From: Prorocentrum cordatum
Taxonomy: Eukaryota; Sar; Dinophyceae; Prorocentrales; Prorocentraceae
Assembly: GCA_963575745.1 (NCBI GenBank)
Contig: CAUYUJ010022528.1
Coordinates: forward strand, 1 to 64,000
Direction of reading: 5' to 3'
DNA: 64,000 nt
The position numbers and the translations under genes were made by a program. A model generated the notes under the pieces. It was given only the letters and a program-made list of their open reading frames with translations. It made no database searches and had not been told where the DNA came from. Positions 10,061 through 21,570 of this stretch are shown here, in pieces. The first letter of the stretch is position 1; every line of letters begins with the position of its first letter.

Positions 10061-10540
10061 CTAGGCCGGATGGTCCAGAGGACTGGGGGCTGCTAGAATG
10101 AAGGGGCCCTGGGACACACAAATAAATACACACAAATAAAAAGATTCCCCATATGTTCCCATATTTTCAGGGTTTCTGTCTTCCCCCCCACTTCCCATAT
10201 TTTCCCACATTTTCCTGGAGATCGACGATTAATTGTGTCTGTGTGTTTTTTTCCCTCCTGGTAGAAGTGCCCCTGGCCCAGGGTGCCCCCAGCTCTCCGC
10301 CCCACTCTGGAGCCCCAGGGGCCCTCTGGGCCTCGCGAGGGGTGCCCTGGAGGCCGTCCGTGCCAGCCAGAGAACCCTGGGGGCACTGGAACTGAAACGG
10401 GGCGGAGAGCTGCCCGGGTACTGAAAGCGAGGCCTGTCTGAACGCATCGGCCCAACTTGCACCTGGAACGCATCAGCCCAACTTCTACCCTGAGCCTGGG
10501 GGCACCTTGGACCAGGGGCGCTTCCATTTGGACGCCCGAA
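10060..10540. other. Unassigned, partly AT-rich
   Basis: An A/T-rich stretch (AAATAAATACACACAAATAAA, then CCCATATTTTCAGGG) is followed by GC-rich sequence with open frames on both strands. No domain or convincing exon was recognised. Confidence 0.35.
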
Positions 10541-10542
10541 AT

Positions 10543-10728
10543 GGGTACGGAAAGAATGGGTACGATGCCCAACAACAAATGTTGTCCCAAACCAGCAGCG
10601 GCCGCTGTTGGGCAAGCGGCCTTCTGTCTCAAATGGACACAGGCCGCGGCGGCGCGGACAGCGAGCCCTGTTCAAGATGAGCAGGAAGAGCTGTTGGGCA
10701 TCGCACCCATTCTTTCCCGTACCCGTTC
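10543..10728. mobile_element. Foldback element with about 35 bp inverted ends
   Basis: The left end GGGTACGGAAAGAATGGG followed by ACGATGCCCAACAAC matches the reverse complement of the right end (10693-10728) with about three differences. The similarity decays gradually into the flanks, and no clean direct repeat is visible. It resembles a MITE (a short non-autonomous TIR transposon). Confidence 0.7.
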
Positions 10729-10987
10729 CGTGCGTGCCGACTCCAGAGCAACACCCGAGAGGACGCCCTGCCGCGCCGGCACCCCGGCTCGCCACGGCAC
10801 CCGGGCTCGACAGCGCACGCCGCCGCCACCGAGCCTCCACGCCGCCCGTGCCCGGGCGCCAGGCCTCGGTGCCCCTGTGGCCTCCACGCCCGGCCGGGCG
10901 GCCAGGGTCGACACCAGCGCCCCCTGGCACGCTGAGGCGTGGCAGAATGCCGCAGGCGCTGTCTGGGAGGGCTTCCGCTGTCTTTGA

Positions 10988-12295
10988 GCATGATCGACCC
11001 ACGAACCCAAAAAAGGAATAGAGAGAAATGTAAGGCATGGCAACGTTGCAAAGACACCTGGTTGGGCGACGGGCAAATGCAATGCTGAGTGTTTCGATCT
11101 TAATGTGCCGTGCCGAGGGCTGCGCTGTGCTGCGCCGTGCTGAACTGCGACGTGCCATGCCGCGATTGTGCTCTATAGCGTTGTGGCTCGAGTCCCCCTT
11201 TGCATCCGAGTCCTGACCGAACTGATCTGGATGTTAAGCTCGAGCTGCCTGAGCACATAGTAGCTGCCCGAGAGCTAATTGACAGGGGGACATGCCAGGA
11301 GGACGCGCCGCGGGACGTCCCAAGGGACGCGCCAGGCGACGTGCCAGGGGACGTGCCATGGGGACACGCTACGGAACGTGCGGGGGGCAAACGTTTCGCT
11401 CGAGACACCCTGCCCACATCCTCATGCTAGACATCCGCCTGGGCGACCTGGACACATGAAAACAAGCGTTTCGCTAAACACATCCTCAACACATCCTCAT
11501 GCTAGACATCCGCATAGGCGACCTGGACACATGAAAACAAGCGTCTCGCCCGAGACATCCTCCAAAAATCTTCATGTTAGACTTCCGCCTGGGTGACCTG
11601 GGCACGTGAGAACAAGCGTCTCGCTCGAGACATCATCAACACATCTTCAGGTTAGACATCCGCCTGGGCGACCTGGACACGTGAAAACAAGCGCTTCGTT
11701 CAACACAATCTCAACACATCCTCATGCTAGACATCCGCCTGGGCAACCTGGACATGTGCAAACAAGCGTCTCGATCAAGATTTCCTCAACACGTCCTCAT
11801 GCTAGACATTCGCCTGGGCGACCTGTTAGGAACCCATGAGTTTTCACGTTTTTCCCGCCCTGGGGCGTTAGGAACCCATGTGTTTTCACGCTTCTCCCGC
11901 CCTGGGGCGTTAGGAACCATGTGTTTTCACGCTTCTCCCGCCCTGGGGCGTCAGAAACCTATGTGTTTTCACGCTTCTCCCGCCTCCTGGGGCGTCCTTA
12001 TCCAGAACATACGTAAAACAAGCATTTCACCTGAGACATCCTCTGAGTTCTGGTCCCCAGGAGAGGAAGAATCTATGACACAAAACAAGCGTTTCGCTCG
12101 AGACATCCTCAACAAATTCTGAAAAACAAGCGTTTCGCTCGGGACATCCTCTACAATAATTCATTCCGCTGGCCCTCTTCCCACCTTGTTACCATGTTAC
12201 TTGCCGCAAATGATTCCGCCGCCCTGCTTCCCGTCGTCCCAGGGGGTAGAACCAACTTAAAGAGAACCCTGGGCTTCAGCGCTTTCCGGGCAAAG
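10988..12295 (+). repeat. Composite repeat 2
   Basis: A start signature at 10989 (GATCGACCCACGAACCC) is followed by one family A unit, a six-unit family B array with TAGACATC at 11428, 11503, 11578, 11653, 11728 and 11803 (exact 75 bp spacing), a four-unit 42 bp repeat, two degenerate B units (about 12005-12155), and the end signature GAGAACCCTGGGCTTCAGCG with CTTTCCGGG. Confidence 0.85.
11826..11998 (+). repeat. 42 bp tandem repeat nested in composite repeat 2
   Basis: Four units of CCCGCCCTGGGGCGTTAGG followed by AACCCATGTGTTTTCACGC are found only in this composite copy. Confidence 0.85.
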
Positions 12296-12599
12296 ATGAG
12301 CCTTCACAGAAGCCCTCCCAGGGCAGGCCCTCTGGGAGGGTCCCTGCCAAGTCTCGTCCTGCATGCCTCGCCCCCCCCCCCCCCCTACGAGGGTTCCTGC
12401 GCGCTCCGACGCCTCGCCGGCACTCCCCGAGCGCAGCGAGGCTGCCCAGGATGGCGTCCGAGACGGCCCAACGGCGGGCCGCCAAGGCCGCGGAGACGGC
12501 CCGGGGACGGGCCCACGGAGGGCCCAGCAGAAGTTCTCTTGCCGTCGCTCGGACGTCCATTTCCCGTGCGATTTTTGGTTTCGTGCGTGTTTACTTTGC

Positions 12600-13250
12600 T
12601 CGATGGTCCAGGATGCTCCTCCAGGGTCCTCGCCGAGAAAAAAAATACACACGTCCGAGCGATGCCAGGTTCTCGAGGCGGCCCAGGGAGGCCCCGAGAC
12701 CCAAGACGACGCGCCGAGGACTCGCCAGAATCCCCAGCATGGCCCGGGGAGTCCAAGATCGCGCATCGGTCCCTCGCGGTTTCTCAGAGTGTCTCCCTCT
12801 CGCAGTTTTTCGGATTCCCGTCGGGCCGAGGCAGCACACAGGCCGGCCGAGACAGCCCCGAAACGGCCCAAGGGGGCCCCAAGCGGGCCCGAAGAAGGCC
12901 CAGCAGGGCCTGACGATTGCCCATTGCCCAAGAGGCGTCCAAGATAGCCAGAAGACAGCCCGAAGGAGCCCCACGACGGCCCAAGAGACTCCCAAGATAG
13001 CCCTGAAAGGCCAGGGCCCCACGAGGGCTCGACCATGGCCCAGAGATGCCCCCAAAGACAGACTCCGCAGGCGCCAGACGGCACAAGCGCGCAATAAGAC
13101 TGCCCAAGGGGTCCCCAACAGACTCCGAGACGTTCTTAAGGCCGCGTCGAAGAGGTCCCAAAAGGTACCATAGAGGCTCCCAATAAGAGAACATCGCCTG
13201 CAAGAGGCCCTCGGGAGCGCCCAGAAGGCCCTGAACAGGCCCCTGGAAGC
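12600..13250. repeat. Family D satellite (diverged)
   Basis: Units such as CCAAGACGGCCC, CCCAAGATAGCCC and CCCAAGAGACTCC continue to about 13250. A core with GATTTTTGGTTTCGTGCG at about 12570 corresponds loosely to the AT-rich core of other family D blocks. Confidence 0.75.
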
Positions 13251-13290
13251 CAAGGGGGGAGCGGGAGGAGGGGGAGGAGGGCAGAATGCA

Positions 13291-14965
13291 ACCTGATCGA
13301 CCCACGAACCCGGAAAGGAATATAGAAACGTAAGGCACGGCAGCGTTTCAAAGACACCTGGCTGGGCGACGAACACGAATCCGAACGCGAGCACGCCCGC
13401 ATGTGGGCACCGTCTCGGGGTGCTGCGGGTGCGGCGCCGGAGCGCCGGTGCACTGGAAGAAGAGAAAGAACGAAGCCCGATCAGAAGTCTAGATCTCGTT
13501 CCAAAGTCGGTTTGCGGGCACATCCTCGTATGTGAGTCCGTCGCGCAGGTTCTTCTTGTCCTGCTCGACGTGAATTGTTAGCATATATATCTTGCCAAGA
13601 ATCCGTCGAGGCTGCACTACACTGCTGAGTGTATCGATCTTGACGTACCGTGCCGAGGGCTGCGCTGTGCTGCGCTGTGCTGAATTGCGATGTGCCATGC
13701 CGGGATTGTGCTCTATACATGCATCCGAGTCCTGACCGAACTGATCTGGATCTTAAGCTCGAGTTGCCTGGGCACAGAGTAGCTGCCCCAGAGCTAGATT
13801 GACAGGGGGACATTCCAGGAGGACGCGCCGCGGAACGCCCCAAGGGACGCGCCAGGCGACGTGCCAGGGGACGTGCCATGGGGACGCACCGCGGGACGCG
13901 CCAAGGGGACGCGCTACGGAATGTGCCAATGGACGTGCCGCGGGACGTGCCAGGGAACACGCCGCGCGGCGTGCCAGGGGGACTCGCCACGGGACGCGCC
14001 ACGAAACGTTCCAGGAAGCGTGCCAGGTTGCAATGCTGAGTGTATCGATCTTGATGTACCGAGGGCTGTGCTGTTGTGCGCCGTGCTGACTTGCAATGTG
14101 CCATGCCGCGATTGTGCTCTATAGCGTTGTGAATTAAGTCCTCCCTTGCATCCGAGTCTTGACCGAACTGATCTGGATCTTAAGCTCGAGCTGCCTGGGC
14201 ACCCAGTAGCTGCCCGAGAGCTGGATTGACAGCGGGACATGCCAGGAGGACGCGCCGCGGAACGTCCCAAAGGACGCGCCAGGCGACGTGCCAGGGGATG
14301 TGCCATGGGGACGCACCGCGGGACGTGCCAAGGGCGTGCCGCGGGACGTGCCAAGGAACACGCCGCGCGACGTGCCAGGGGGACTCGTGGCGGGACGCGC
14401 CACAGAACGTTCCAGGAAGCGTGCCAGGTTGCATTGCTGAATGTATCGATCTCGATGTACCGTGCCGAGGGCTGTGCTGTGCCTGGGCGACCTGGACACG
14501 TGAAAACAATCGTTTCGCTCAAGACATTCTCGACACATCCTCATGCTAGACATCCGCCTGGGCAACCTGGACACGTGCAAACAAGCGTCTCGCTCGAGAC
14601 ATCCTCAACAAATCCTCATGCTAGACATCTGCCTGGGCAACCTGGACGCGTAAAACCACGCGTCTCGCTCGAGACGTCCTCAAGACCTGGGCACGTGAAA
14701 ACAAGCATTTCACTTGAGAGATCCTCTGAATTCTGGTCCGCTGGAGAGGACAATCTAGAACACTAAACAAGCTTTTCGCTCGAGACATCCTCAACAAATT
14801 CTGAAAAACAAGCGTTTCGCTCGGGACATCCTCAAATTTTAATTCGCCGGTCCGCTTCGAGTCTTTTATCGCAAAAGAAATTCGCCGGCCCTCGTCGAAC
14901 TTGGCACCGGGGACAAGTTTACCAACTAAAAGAAAGCCCTGGGCCTAAGCCCTTTGCGGGAACAA
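13291..14965 (+). repeat. Composite repeat 3, first unit interrupted by an exon-like insert
   Basis: The start signature lies at 13292. The first family A unit is broken after GGCTGGGCGACG (about 13366) and resumes at ACTGCTGAGTGTATCGATC (about 13622). Two more family A units (to about 14480), family B units (14480-14850) and the end signature GCCCTGGGCCTAAGCCC with TTTGCGGG (ending about 14963) follow. Confidence 0.8.
13366..13622 (-). pseudogene. Captured gene fragment inside a family A repeat
   Basis: About 257 bp replaces the GGCAAATGCA normally found at this point of family A. On the minus strand it reads RRILGKIYMLTIHVEQDK, then KNLRDGLTYEDVPANRLWNEI and a TAG at about 13491, which looks like a normal protein C-terminus. 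After the stop there is a pyrimidine run ending TTCTTCCAG that resembles a splice acceptor, so the fragment may have been taken from genomic DNA and not cDNA. The parent gene was not recognised. Confidence 0.45.
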
Positions 14966-16728
14966 GACTTTCGCTCGAGATATCCACAGAACTTCTGCGC
15001 GCAGGACGCGCCATTCTCGAGCGGGCACGCAAAAAATCAGCATCTTTACATGTTTTGTGTCCCGGTCGGGACACGCTACGGAACGTGTCAATGGACGTGC
15101 CACGGGGCGTGCCAGGGGACGCGCCGCGCGGCGTGCCAGGGGGACTCGCCACAGAACGCGCCACGGAACGTGCCAAGGAACGTGCCAAGTTGCAATGCTG
15201 AGTGTATCGATCTTGATGTACCGTGCCGAGGGCTGCGCTGTGCTGCGCTGTGCTGAACTGCGATGGGCCATGCCGCGATTGTGCTCTATAGCGTTGTGGA
15301 TCGAGTCCTCCCTTGCATCCGAGTCCTGACCGAACTGATCTGGATCTTAAGCTCGAGCTGCCTGAGCACACAGTAGCTGCCCCAGAGCTAGATTGACAAG
15401 GGGACATGCCACTGGCATGCCACGCGGCGCGTCCCCCTGGCATGATGCCAGGGGGACGCGCCGCGGAACGTCCCAAGGGACGCGCGAGGCGACGTGCCAG
15501 GGGATGTGCCATGGGGACGCACCGCGGGACGCGCCAAGGGGACGCGCTGCGGAAAATGCCAATGGACGTGCCACGGGACGTGCCAAGGGACGCGCCGCGC
15601 GACGTGCCAGGGGGACTTGCCACTGGACGCGCCAAGGAACGTGCCAGAGAACGTGCCAGGCGACGCGCCAGGGAACGTGCCAAGGAACGCGTCAGGGAAA
15701 ATGCCACGGGACATCCCTGACCCAGCGCCAAGGCACATGGACGAGCGAGGTTGGACTGTGACGCACTGTACTGCGACAAGCATTTCGCACGAGACGTCCT
15801 CAACAAATCCTCATCTTAGACATCCGCCTTGGCGACCCGGACACCTGAAACCAAGCGTCTCGCTCGAGACGTTCTCAATACCTCCTCATGCTAGACATCT
15901 GCCTGAGCGGCCTGGACACGTGAAACCAAGCGGTTCGCTCAACACCTCCTCAACACATCCTCATGCTAGACATCCACCTGGGCGACCTGGACACGCGAAA
16001 ACGAGCGTCTCGCTCGAGACATCCTCTGAACATCTTCATGTTAGACATCCGCCTTGGCGACCTGGGCACGTGAAAACAGGCGTTTCGCTAAACACATCCT
16101 CAACACATTCTCATGCTAGACATTCGCCTGGGCGACCTGAACACACAAAAACAAGCGTCTCGCTCGAGACTTCCTCACCACAACTTCATGTTAGACATCC
16201 ACTTGGGCGACCTGGGCACGTGAAACCAAGCGCTTCGCTCGAAACCTTCTCAAGACCTCCTCATGCTAGACATTCGCCTGGGCGACCTGCACACGTGAAA
16301 ACAAGCGCCTCTCTCGATACATCCTCAACGAATCCTCACCTTAGACATCCGCCTGGTCGACCTGGACACGTGAAAACGAATGTTCCACTAAACGCATCAT
16401 CATGCTAGACATCCGTCAGGGCGACCTGGACACGTGCAAGCAAGCGTCTCTCAAGACATCCTCAAACATGATCAACCCACGAACCCGGAAAGGAATATAG
16501 AAATGAAAGGCATGGCAACCTTTCAAAGACACCTGGTTGGGCGACGGGCAAATGCAATGCTGAATGTATCTATCTTTATGTACCGTGCCGAGGGCTGCGC
16601 TGTGCTGCGCCGTGCTGAATTGCGATGTGCCATGCCGCGATTGTGCTCTATAGCGTTGTGGATCGAGTCCTCCTTTGCATCCGAGTCCTGACCGAACTGA
16701 TCTGGATCTTAAGCTCGAGCTGCCTGAG
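14966..16728 (+). repeat. Composite repeat 4, left part (host of the 9.9 kb insertion)
   Basis: Family A ladders (15060-15720) lead into a nine-unit 75 bp array (15770-16465, TAGACATC at 15816, 15891, 15966, 16041, 16116, 16191, 16266 and 16341). A new start signature at 16466 opens a family A unit that stops at CTGCCTGAG (16728). The missing remainder of that unit is found at 26625. Confidence 0.85.
15770..16465 (+). repeat. Family B array, nine 75 bp units, fully open in one frame
   Basis: This is the longest and most regular 75 bp array. The plus frame reads a 25-residue unit of the type HARHPPGRPGHVKTSVSLE for nine units without a stop. Whether it is translated is unknown. Confidence 0.95.
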
Positions 16729-16761
16729 CGAGAGAGTGCTTGGTTTTCCCGGCGGGCCGTG

Positions 16762-17445
16762 CTAGTACGCCAGAGTACGCCTACTAGTACGACCCGGCGG
16801 GTCGTACTAGTACGCCGAAGTACGCCTACTAGTACGACCCGCGGCGCCCGGGAGGCGTACTCGTAGAGCAGAAGTACGCCTACTAGTACGACCAGGCGGG
16901 TCGTACTAGTACGCCGAAGTACGCCTACTAGTACGACCCGCGGCGCCCGGGGAGGCGTACTCGTAGAGCAGAAGTACGCCTACTAGTACGACCCGCGGCG
17001 CCCGGGAGGCGTACTCGTAGGGCCGAAGTACGCATACTAGTGCGACCCGCGGCGCTCGGGAGGCGTACTCAGTGGTCCGAAGTACGCCTACTACTTCGAC
17101 CCGCTGGGTCGTACTAGTACGCCGAAGTACGCCCACTAGTACGACCCGCGGGGCGAAGGAGGCGTACTCCTAGGGCCGAAGTACGCCTACTAGGACGACC
17201 CGGCGGGTCCTACTAGTACGCCGAAGTACGCCTACTAGTACGACCCGTGGCGCTCGGGAGGCGTACTCGTTGGTCCGAAGTACGCCTACTAGTTCGCCCC
17301 GCTGACTCGTACTAGTACGCCGAAGTACGCCCACTAGTACGCCCCTCCAGGGCGAAGGAGGCGTACTCCTAGGGCCGAAGTACGCCTACTAGTACGACCC
17401 GGCGGGTCCTACTAGTAGGCCAGAGTAGCCCTACCAGTACCCCCC
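16762..17445. repeat. CTAG-palindrome satellite, subfamily 1 (left end of the 9.9 kb element)
   Basis: Short units built on CGAAGTACGCCTACTAGTACG and GACCCGGCGGGTCGTACTAG follow one another. Many are self-complementary (GTACTAGTAC, GACCCGGCGGGTC), so the array can form hairpins throughout. No coding frame is supported. Confidence 0.9.
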
Positions 17446-19095
17446 CCCCAACCTTCCATGGCCGTACTAGTACGGCAAAGTAGCCCTACGAAAAGCTCTG
17501 CCGGGGCGGACTTTCGGGGGCGTCTCGAGCAGAGGCTCACTCCGCCGGTCGTACTAGGAGCCCAAAGTAGCCCTACTAGTAGCCCCAGCGGGGCGGACTT
17601 TCGAGGATGTCTCGAGCGGAGGCCCCCTCCGCCAGTCGTACTAGTAAGCCAAAGTACCCTACGAGTACGCCCCCGCCACGCTCCCAGGGACCGTACTAGT
17701 AGCCCAAAGTAGCCCTACTAGTAGCCCCTCCAGGGCGAACTTGTGAGTATGTCTCAGGGGGGGCTCTCTCTCCGCAATTCGTACTAGTAGGCCAAAGTAG
17801 CCCTACTAGTACGCCTCCGCCAACTCCCCAGGACCGTACTGGTAGGCCAAGTAGCTCTACTAGTAGCCCCGCTGGCCATCTCCCCGGGTCCGTACTAGTA
17901 GGGCTACTTCGGCCCTACTAGTAGCACCGCCGGAGCGGACTTTCGAGGATGTCTCGAGCGAGGGCCCCCTCCGCAGGTTGTACTAGTAGGCAAAAGTAGC
18001 CCTACTAGTACGCCCCGGCGGGGCGGATTTTCGAGGATGTCTCGAGCGAGGGCCCTCTCCGCCGGTCGTACTAGTAGGCCAAAGTAGCCCTGCTAGCACG
18101 CCCCCGCCAGACCCCTCTCGACCGTACTGGTAGGCCAAAGTAGCCCTACTGGTAGCCTCGCCGGGGCGGACTTTCGAGGATGTCTCGAGCGGGGGCCATC
18201 TCCGCCGGTCGCACTAGTAGGCCAAAGTAGCCCTACCAGTACGCCCCCGCCAGCCCCCCGGGGCCCGTACTAATAGGCCAAAGTAGCCCTACTGGTAGCC
18301 TCGCCGGGGCGGACTTTCGAGGATGTCTCGAACGGGGGCGCCCTCTGCCAGTCGTAGTATTGGCAAAAGTAGCCCTACTGGTACGCCCCGCCTGCCCCCC
18401 GGGTCCGTACTAGTAGGGCTACCTCGGCCCTACTAGTAGCCCCAGCGGGGCGGACTTTCCAGAATGTCTCGAGCGGGAGCGGCCTCCGCCGGTCGTACTA
18501 GTAGGCCAAAGTAGCCCTACAAGTACGCCCCCGTCAAGCTCCCGGGGGCCGTACTAGTAGGCCAAAGAAGCCCTACTAGTAGCCCCGCCGGGGCGAACTT
18601 TCGAGGATGTTCCGAGCGGGACCCCCTCCGCCGGTCGTACTAGTAGGCCAAAGTAGCTCTACTAGTACGCACCCGCCATCCCCGCAGGCCCGTAATATCA
18701 GGCCCAAAGAACCCTACTAGTAGCCCCCGCTTGGGCGGACTTTGGAGGATGTATCAAGCAGGGGCGCTCTCCGCAGGTCGTACTAATAGGCCAAGGTAGC
18801 CCTACTACTACGCTCCAGCCATCCCCCCAGATCCGTACTAGTAGGGTCACTTCGTCTCTACTAGCAGCCCCGGCGGGGCGGATTTCCGAGAATGTCTCGA
18901 GCGGGAGCGCCTTCCGCCGGTCGTACTAGTAGGCCAAAGTAGCCCTACTAGTACGCCCCCGCCAGCCCCCTTGGGCCGTACGACTGCACCAAAGTAGCCT
19001 TACCAGTAGCCCCGCCGGGGCAGAGTTCCGAGAACGTCTCGAGCGGAGGCCCCTCCGCCGACCGTACCAGTAGTAGGCTCAAGTAGCTCTACTAG
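17446..19095. repeat. CTAG-palindrome satellite, subfamily 2, about 142 bp higher-order period
   Basis: The landmark GACTTTCGAGGATGTCTCGA recurs at about 18022, 18165, 18308, 18448, 18592, 18734, 18875 and 19016. Spacing is 140-144 bp; earlier copies at 17503-17935 are less regular. Between landmarks stand GTACTAGTAGGCCAAAGTAG and CCCTACTAGTAGCCCC. XhoI-like CTCGAG and CTAG sites occur in nearly every unit. Confidence 0.9.
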
Positions 19096-19144
19096 AATGC
19101 TCTGGCCTAAACCCTCCTACCCCCTTCCCTCTGCTCCCTCCCCC

Positions 19145-19176
<32 letters not shown>

Positions 19177-19700
19177 TTGTATTCCTCGCTTTTCACTCTC
19201 TCCCTCCCCCCGATCCCCCCTTTCCCCCTCCTCCCTCCTTCCCACTTCCTCGTCGCTGGCGCTGCCGCCGTCGCCGTCGTTGTCGTCGTCGCCGTCACGC
19301 AGCCCCAAGCCGACCCCGCGGAAGCCCCAAGAGCCACAATTCAGGTTAATCGTGATAAGAAGATTACAGCTACGATTCGCACATCGCTCGGCGATGAAAA
19401 AGTTCAGTCTCGCCGCTCCCTCCGCCGACCAAGCGTATCTTTCCAGAAATATCCAACGCGGCGGAGTTTAGGATCCCGGACGAACTCTCATTATCCGGTA
19501 CACAACGGTACTCACACCAGCTACCTCACCAGAGCGACTCTCGAGAACGCTTCCATCAAAACCCCAGAGAAACATTTTCTCACGGAGAGCGATTGCAAAG
19601 TCATTCCTTGAAGCCTTCCACTCTCCACCCTGGCACAGCGCAAACACAGTACCACCACAATCTCATACAGTGAAACAAGAGCACCCTCAAACAACCAGGC
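19096..19700. other. Element-internal region with a (TC)n tract, no secure gene
   Basis: A pyrimidine stretch with a pure TC run (about 19146-19176) is followed by moderately GC-rich sequence. A plus frame (19177-19611) and minus frames are open but have no recognisable motif. Confidence 0.4.
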
Positions 19701-19839
19701 ACCTGACACGCGTGAGCCCCGCCCATGAGACCTTTTCCCGCTCTTCACTGTGAATATCAAGACCGAAACCGCAACCCCCATGGGCCCATGCCCGCTGCAT
19801 CTCACACGACCGATAGCGCACCCGACTCAGAGTCGGAGT

Positions 19840-20934
19840 CTATATCGGTCGGAGCCACATCGTGCCGTCTACTCCTGTATAGACAGTATCTGGATCCATG
19901 CCCTCCGCGCCGGACTGGAAGGGCGCCGCGCCCGCGTGCGCGCCATGACACCCGGTGCCGAACCCTCCCGCGCCCGCGAAAGGTAACGAGAACCTCAGCG
20001 GCGACTCTGTGAACCAGCTCTCGTTGGCGGCACGCTGCCCAGCAGTCAGCGGCTGAGTCGGCGACACCTCATGTTGCGCGGGCGTGGCGCCATCCGGCGC
20101 GCGCGGCGCCGGCAAGAGGTACCCGCCCAGAGCTCGCGCCGCACTCTCCAGCACCTGCTCAGAAGTCAATCCGCCGCTCAGCAGAGCCTGGGCAGCGCGC
20201 GCAAGGGAGTGACGAGATGGGTCGCCTTCTCAGAACCATCTCTAGCGGGGAGCTCATACTGGAACCAGCAATCCTGCCATGCAATAAAAATGTTGCTGAG
20301 AAACCCCCCCCCCTCGCCATCCCCGCTCGCGCGCGCCGCCGAGAACCGGGCCGTGCGGCCGCCTCATATACACTGGAAGATTCTCCGAGAAGACTCTCGC
20401 CATGCCGCCAATCAAGTCCGTGATTCGCGAGTTCTCGCTCCACTCCGTCAGGTGCGGCACCGAGATCCTGCTGTCCGCATCGACGCCCGGATGCGGCTGC
20501 ACCAATCCCATAGCCCCCGATGGCGCCACGAAGCAGCGCGGCGGAACTCCTGGGCACAACGAGCCGAACGCCATGCCGACGGGTACATGGTAGACACCGC
20601 CTTGGTAATGGGTGGGCAAGACTCCGCCCAGGTAACACTCCGCCTCCGTTCCCCCGATGCCTCCGATCATCTTCGCCTCAGAGGCCAACGCGGGCGCCAC
20701 TTCCAGGATGCGCTGCACGTCAGCGCGCAGCCTGAGCCTGTTCTCGCACGTCCAGGGCACCGCGATGATCACCTCATCAATGTGCCCCATTGCCGGGCGC
20801 TCACATTGTCGCGCCATGGCGACGAGCGGCGCAGCGAGAACGAAACCCCTCGACGTGCGAACCGCCCTGCAGGGGGAAGCAGCACATCTAAAGACGCGGC
20901 CAAAGCCAACATGGTTACGGAATCGCCATGCCAC
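19840..20934 (-). CDS. Unknown protein of the 9.9 kb element, two exons
   Basis: Exon 1 (from at least 20934 to 20341) reads GHIDEVIIAVPWTCENRLRL, then MIGGIGGTEAECYLGGVLP, VYHVPVGMAFGSLCPG and ITDLIGGMARVFSENLPVYM. Exon 2 (20190-19840) reads QALLSGGLTSEQVLESAARA and ends GVDGTMWLRPI at a TAG. A 150 bp segment with inverted-repeat ends separates them, and both exon edges fall on codon boundaries in the same phase, so removal gives an uninterrupted frame. No homologous family was recognised; a structural protein of a mobile element or virus is possible but unproven. The 5' end is undefined. Confidence 0.5.
20191..20340 (-). mobile_element. Foldback intron candidate in the unknown element gene
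   Basis: The left end GGCAGCGCGCGCAAGGGAG and the reversed right end GGCGGCGCGCGCGAGCGGGG match. Similarity at about 70% continues for roughly 45 bp up to TTCTCAG. The insert is exactly 150 bp with in-frame stops, and the coding frame reopens in the same phase on the other side. A flanking direct repeat is not clear. Confidence 0.6.
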
Positions 20935-21122
20935 TACAGCACGAAGACGCCGACTGCGCGGATCCCCCGGAAAAAAACATAGGCATGTAGGCCCTTACAA
21001 CAGAATTGCACGCGCATCAACCAGCATTGAATGTCCTCTCGAGGTTCACTTTTCTGAAAGTACGTTGGCATATTGGGATAGTGGCGGCCTGTAAAGCCTT
21101 GGGAGGCACCCGAGAACTCGTT

Positions 21123-21570
21123 GTGAATATCCAACGTCGCAGCGTGACGGAGCCTCCACCCCTCCAAAACGATTGCAATGCTGAGCGCCTCAACCATCGA
21201 CAAATCAGGCATATGCTCACTGCGACTGCTGAACTAGAAGCTAATGTACACATGAAGTAGGAAGCCAGACGAAGTAGGTTGGTCTCGGCCCGCCCACCCA
21301 CCAAGCAAATCTGACAATGAATGTCCGACGTCGCAGCAGGACCTCCACCCCCTCCAAAGCAATTGCAATGTACAGTCCCTCTGATCACCTTTACATCATC
21401 ACAAGTTAGGCATATGCTCACTAGTGTACACATGAAGTAGGAAGCCAGATGAAGTAGGTTGGTCTCAGCCCACCCACATAGAACATCGAATAATGAATAT
21501 CCGACGTCGCAGCGGAACCGCAACCCCTCCAAATGAATTGCAACCTCACCAATCAATCAGATGCTCACTG
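21123..21570. repeat. About 185 bp tandem repeat, 2.4 units
   Basis: Units start at 21123, 21316 and 21492 (third partial). Landmarks in order are AATATCCGACGTCGCAGC, CCACCCCTCCAAA, CATATGCTCACT, GTACACATGAAGTAGGAAGC and GAAGTAGGTTGGTCTC. It lies between two minus-strand ORFs of the 9.9 kb element. Confidence 0.9.

Noticed and set aside
20254-20934. TET/JBP dioxygenase in the transposon cargo (known to travel with KDZ elements in fungi)
   Set aside because: The HxD...H...R pattern of these enzymes is not found in the cargo ORFs.
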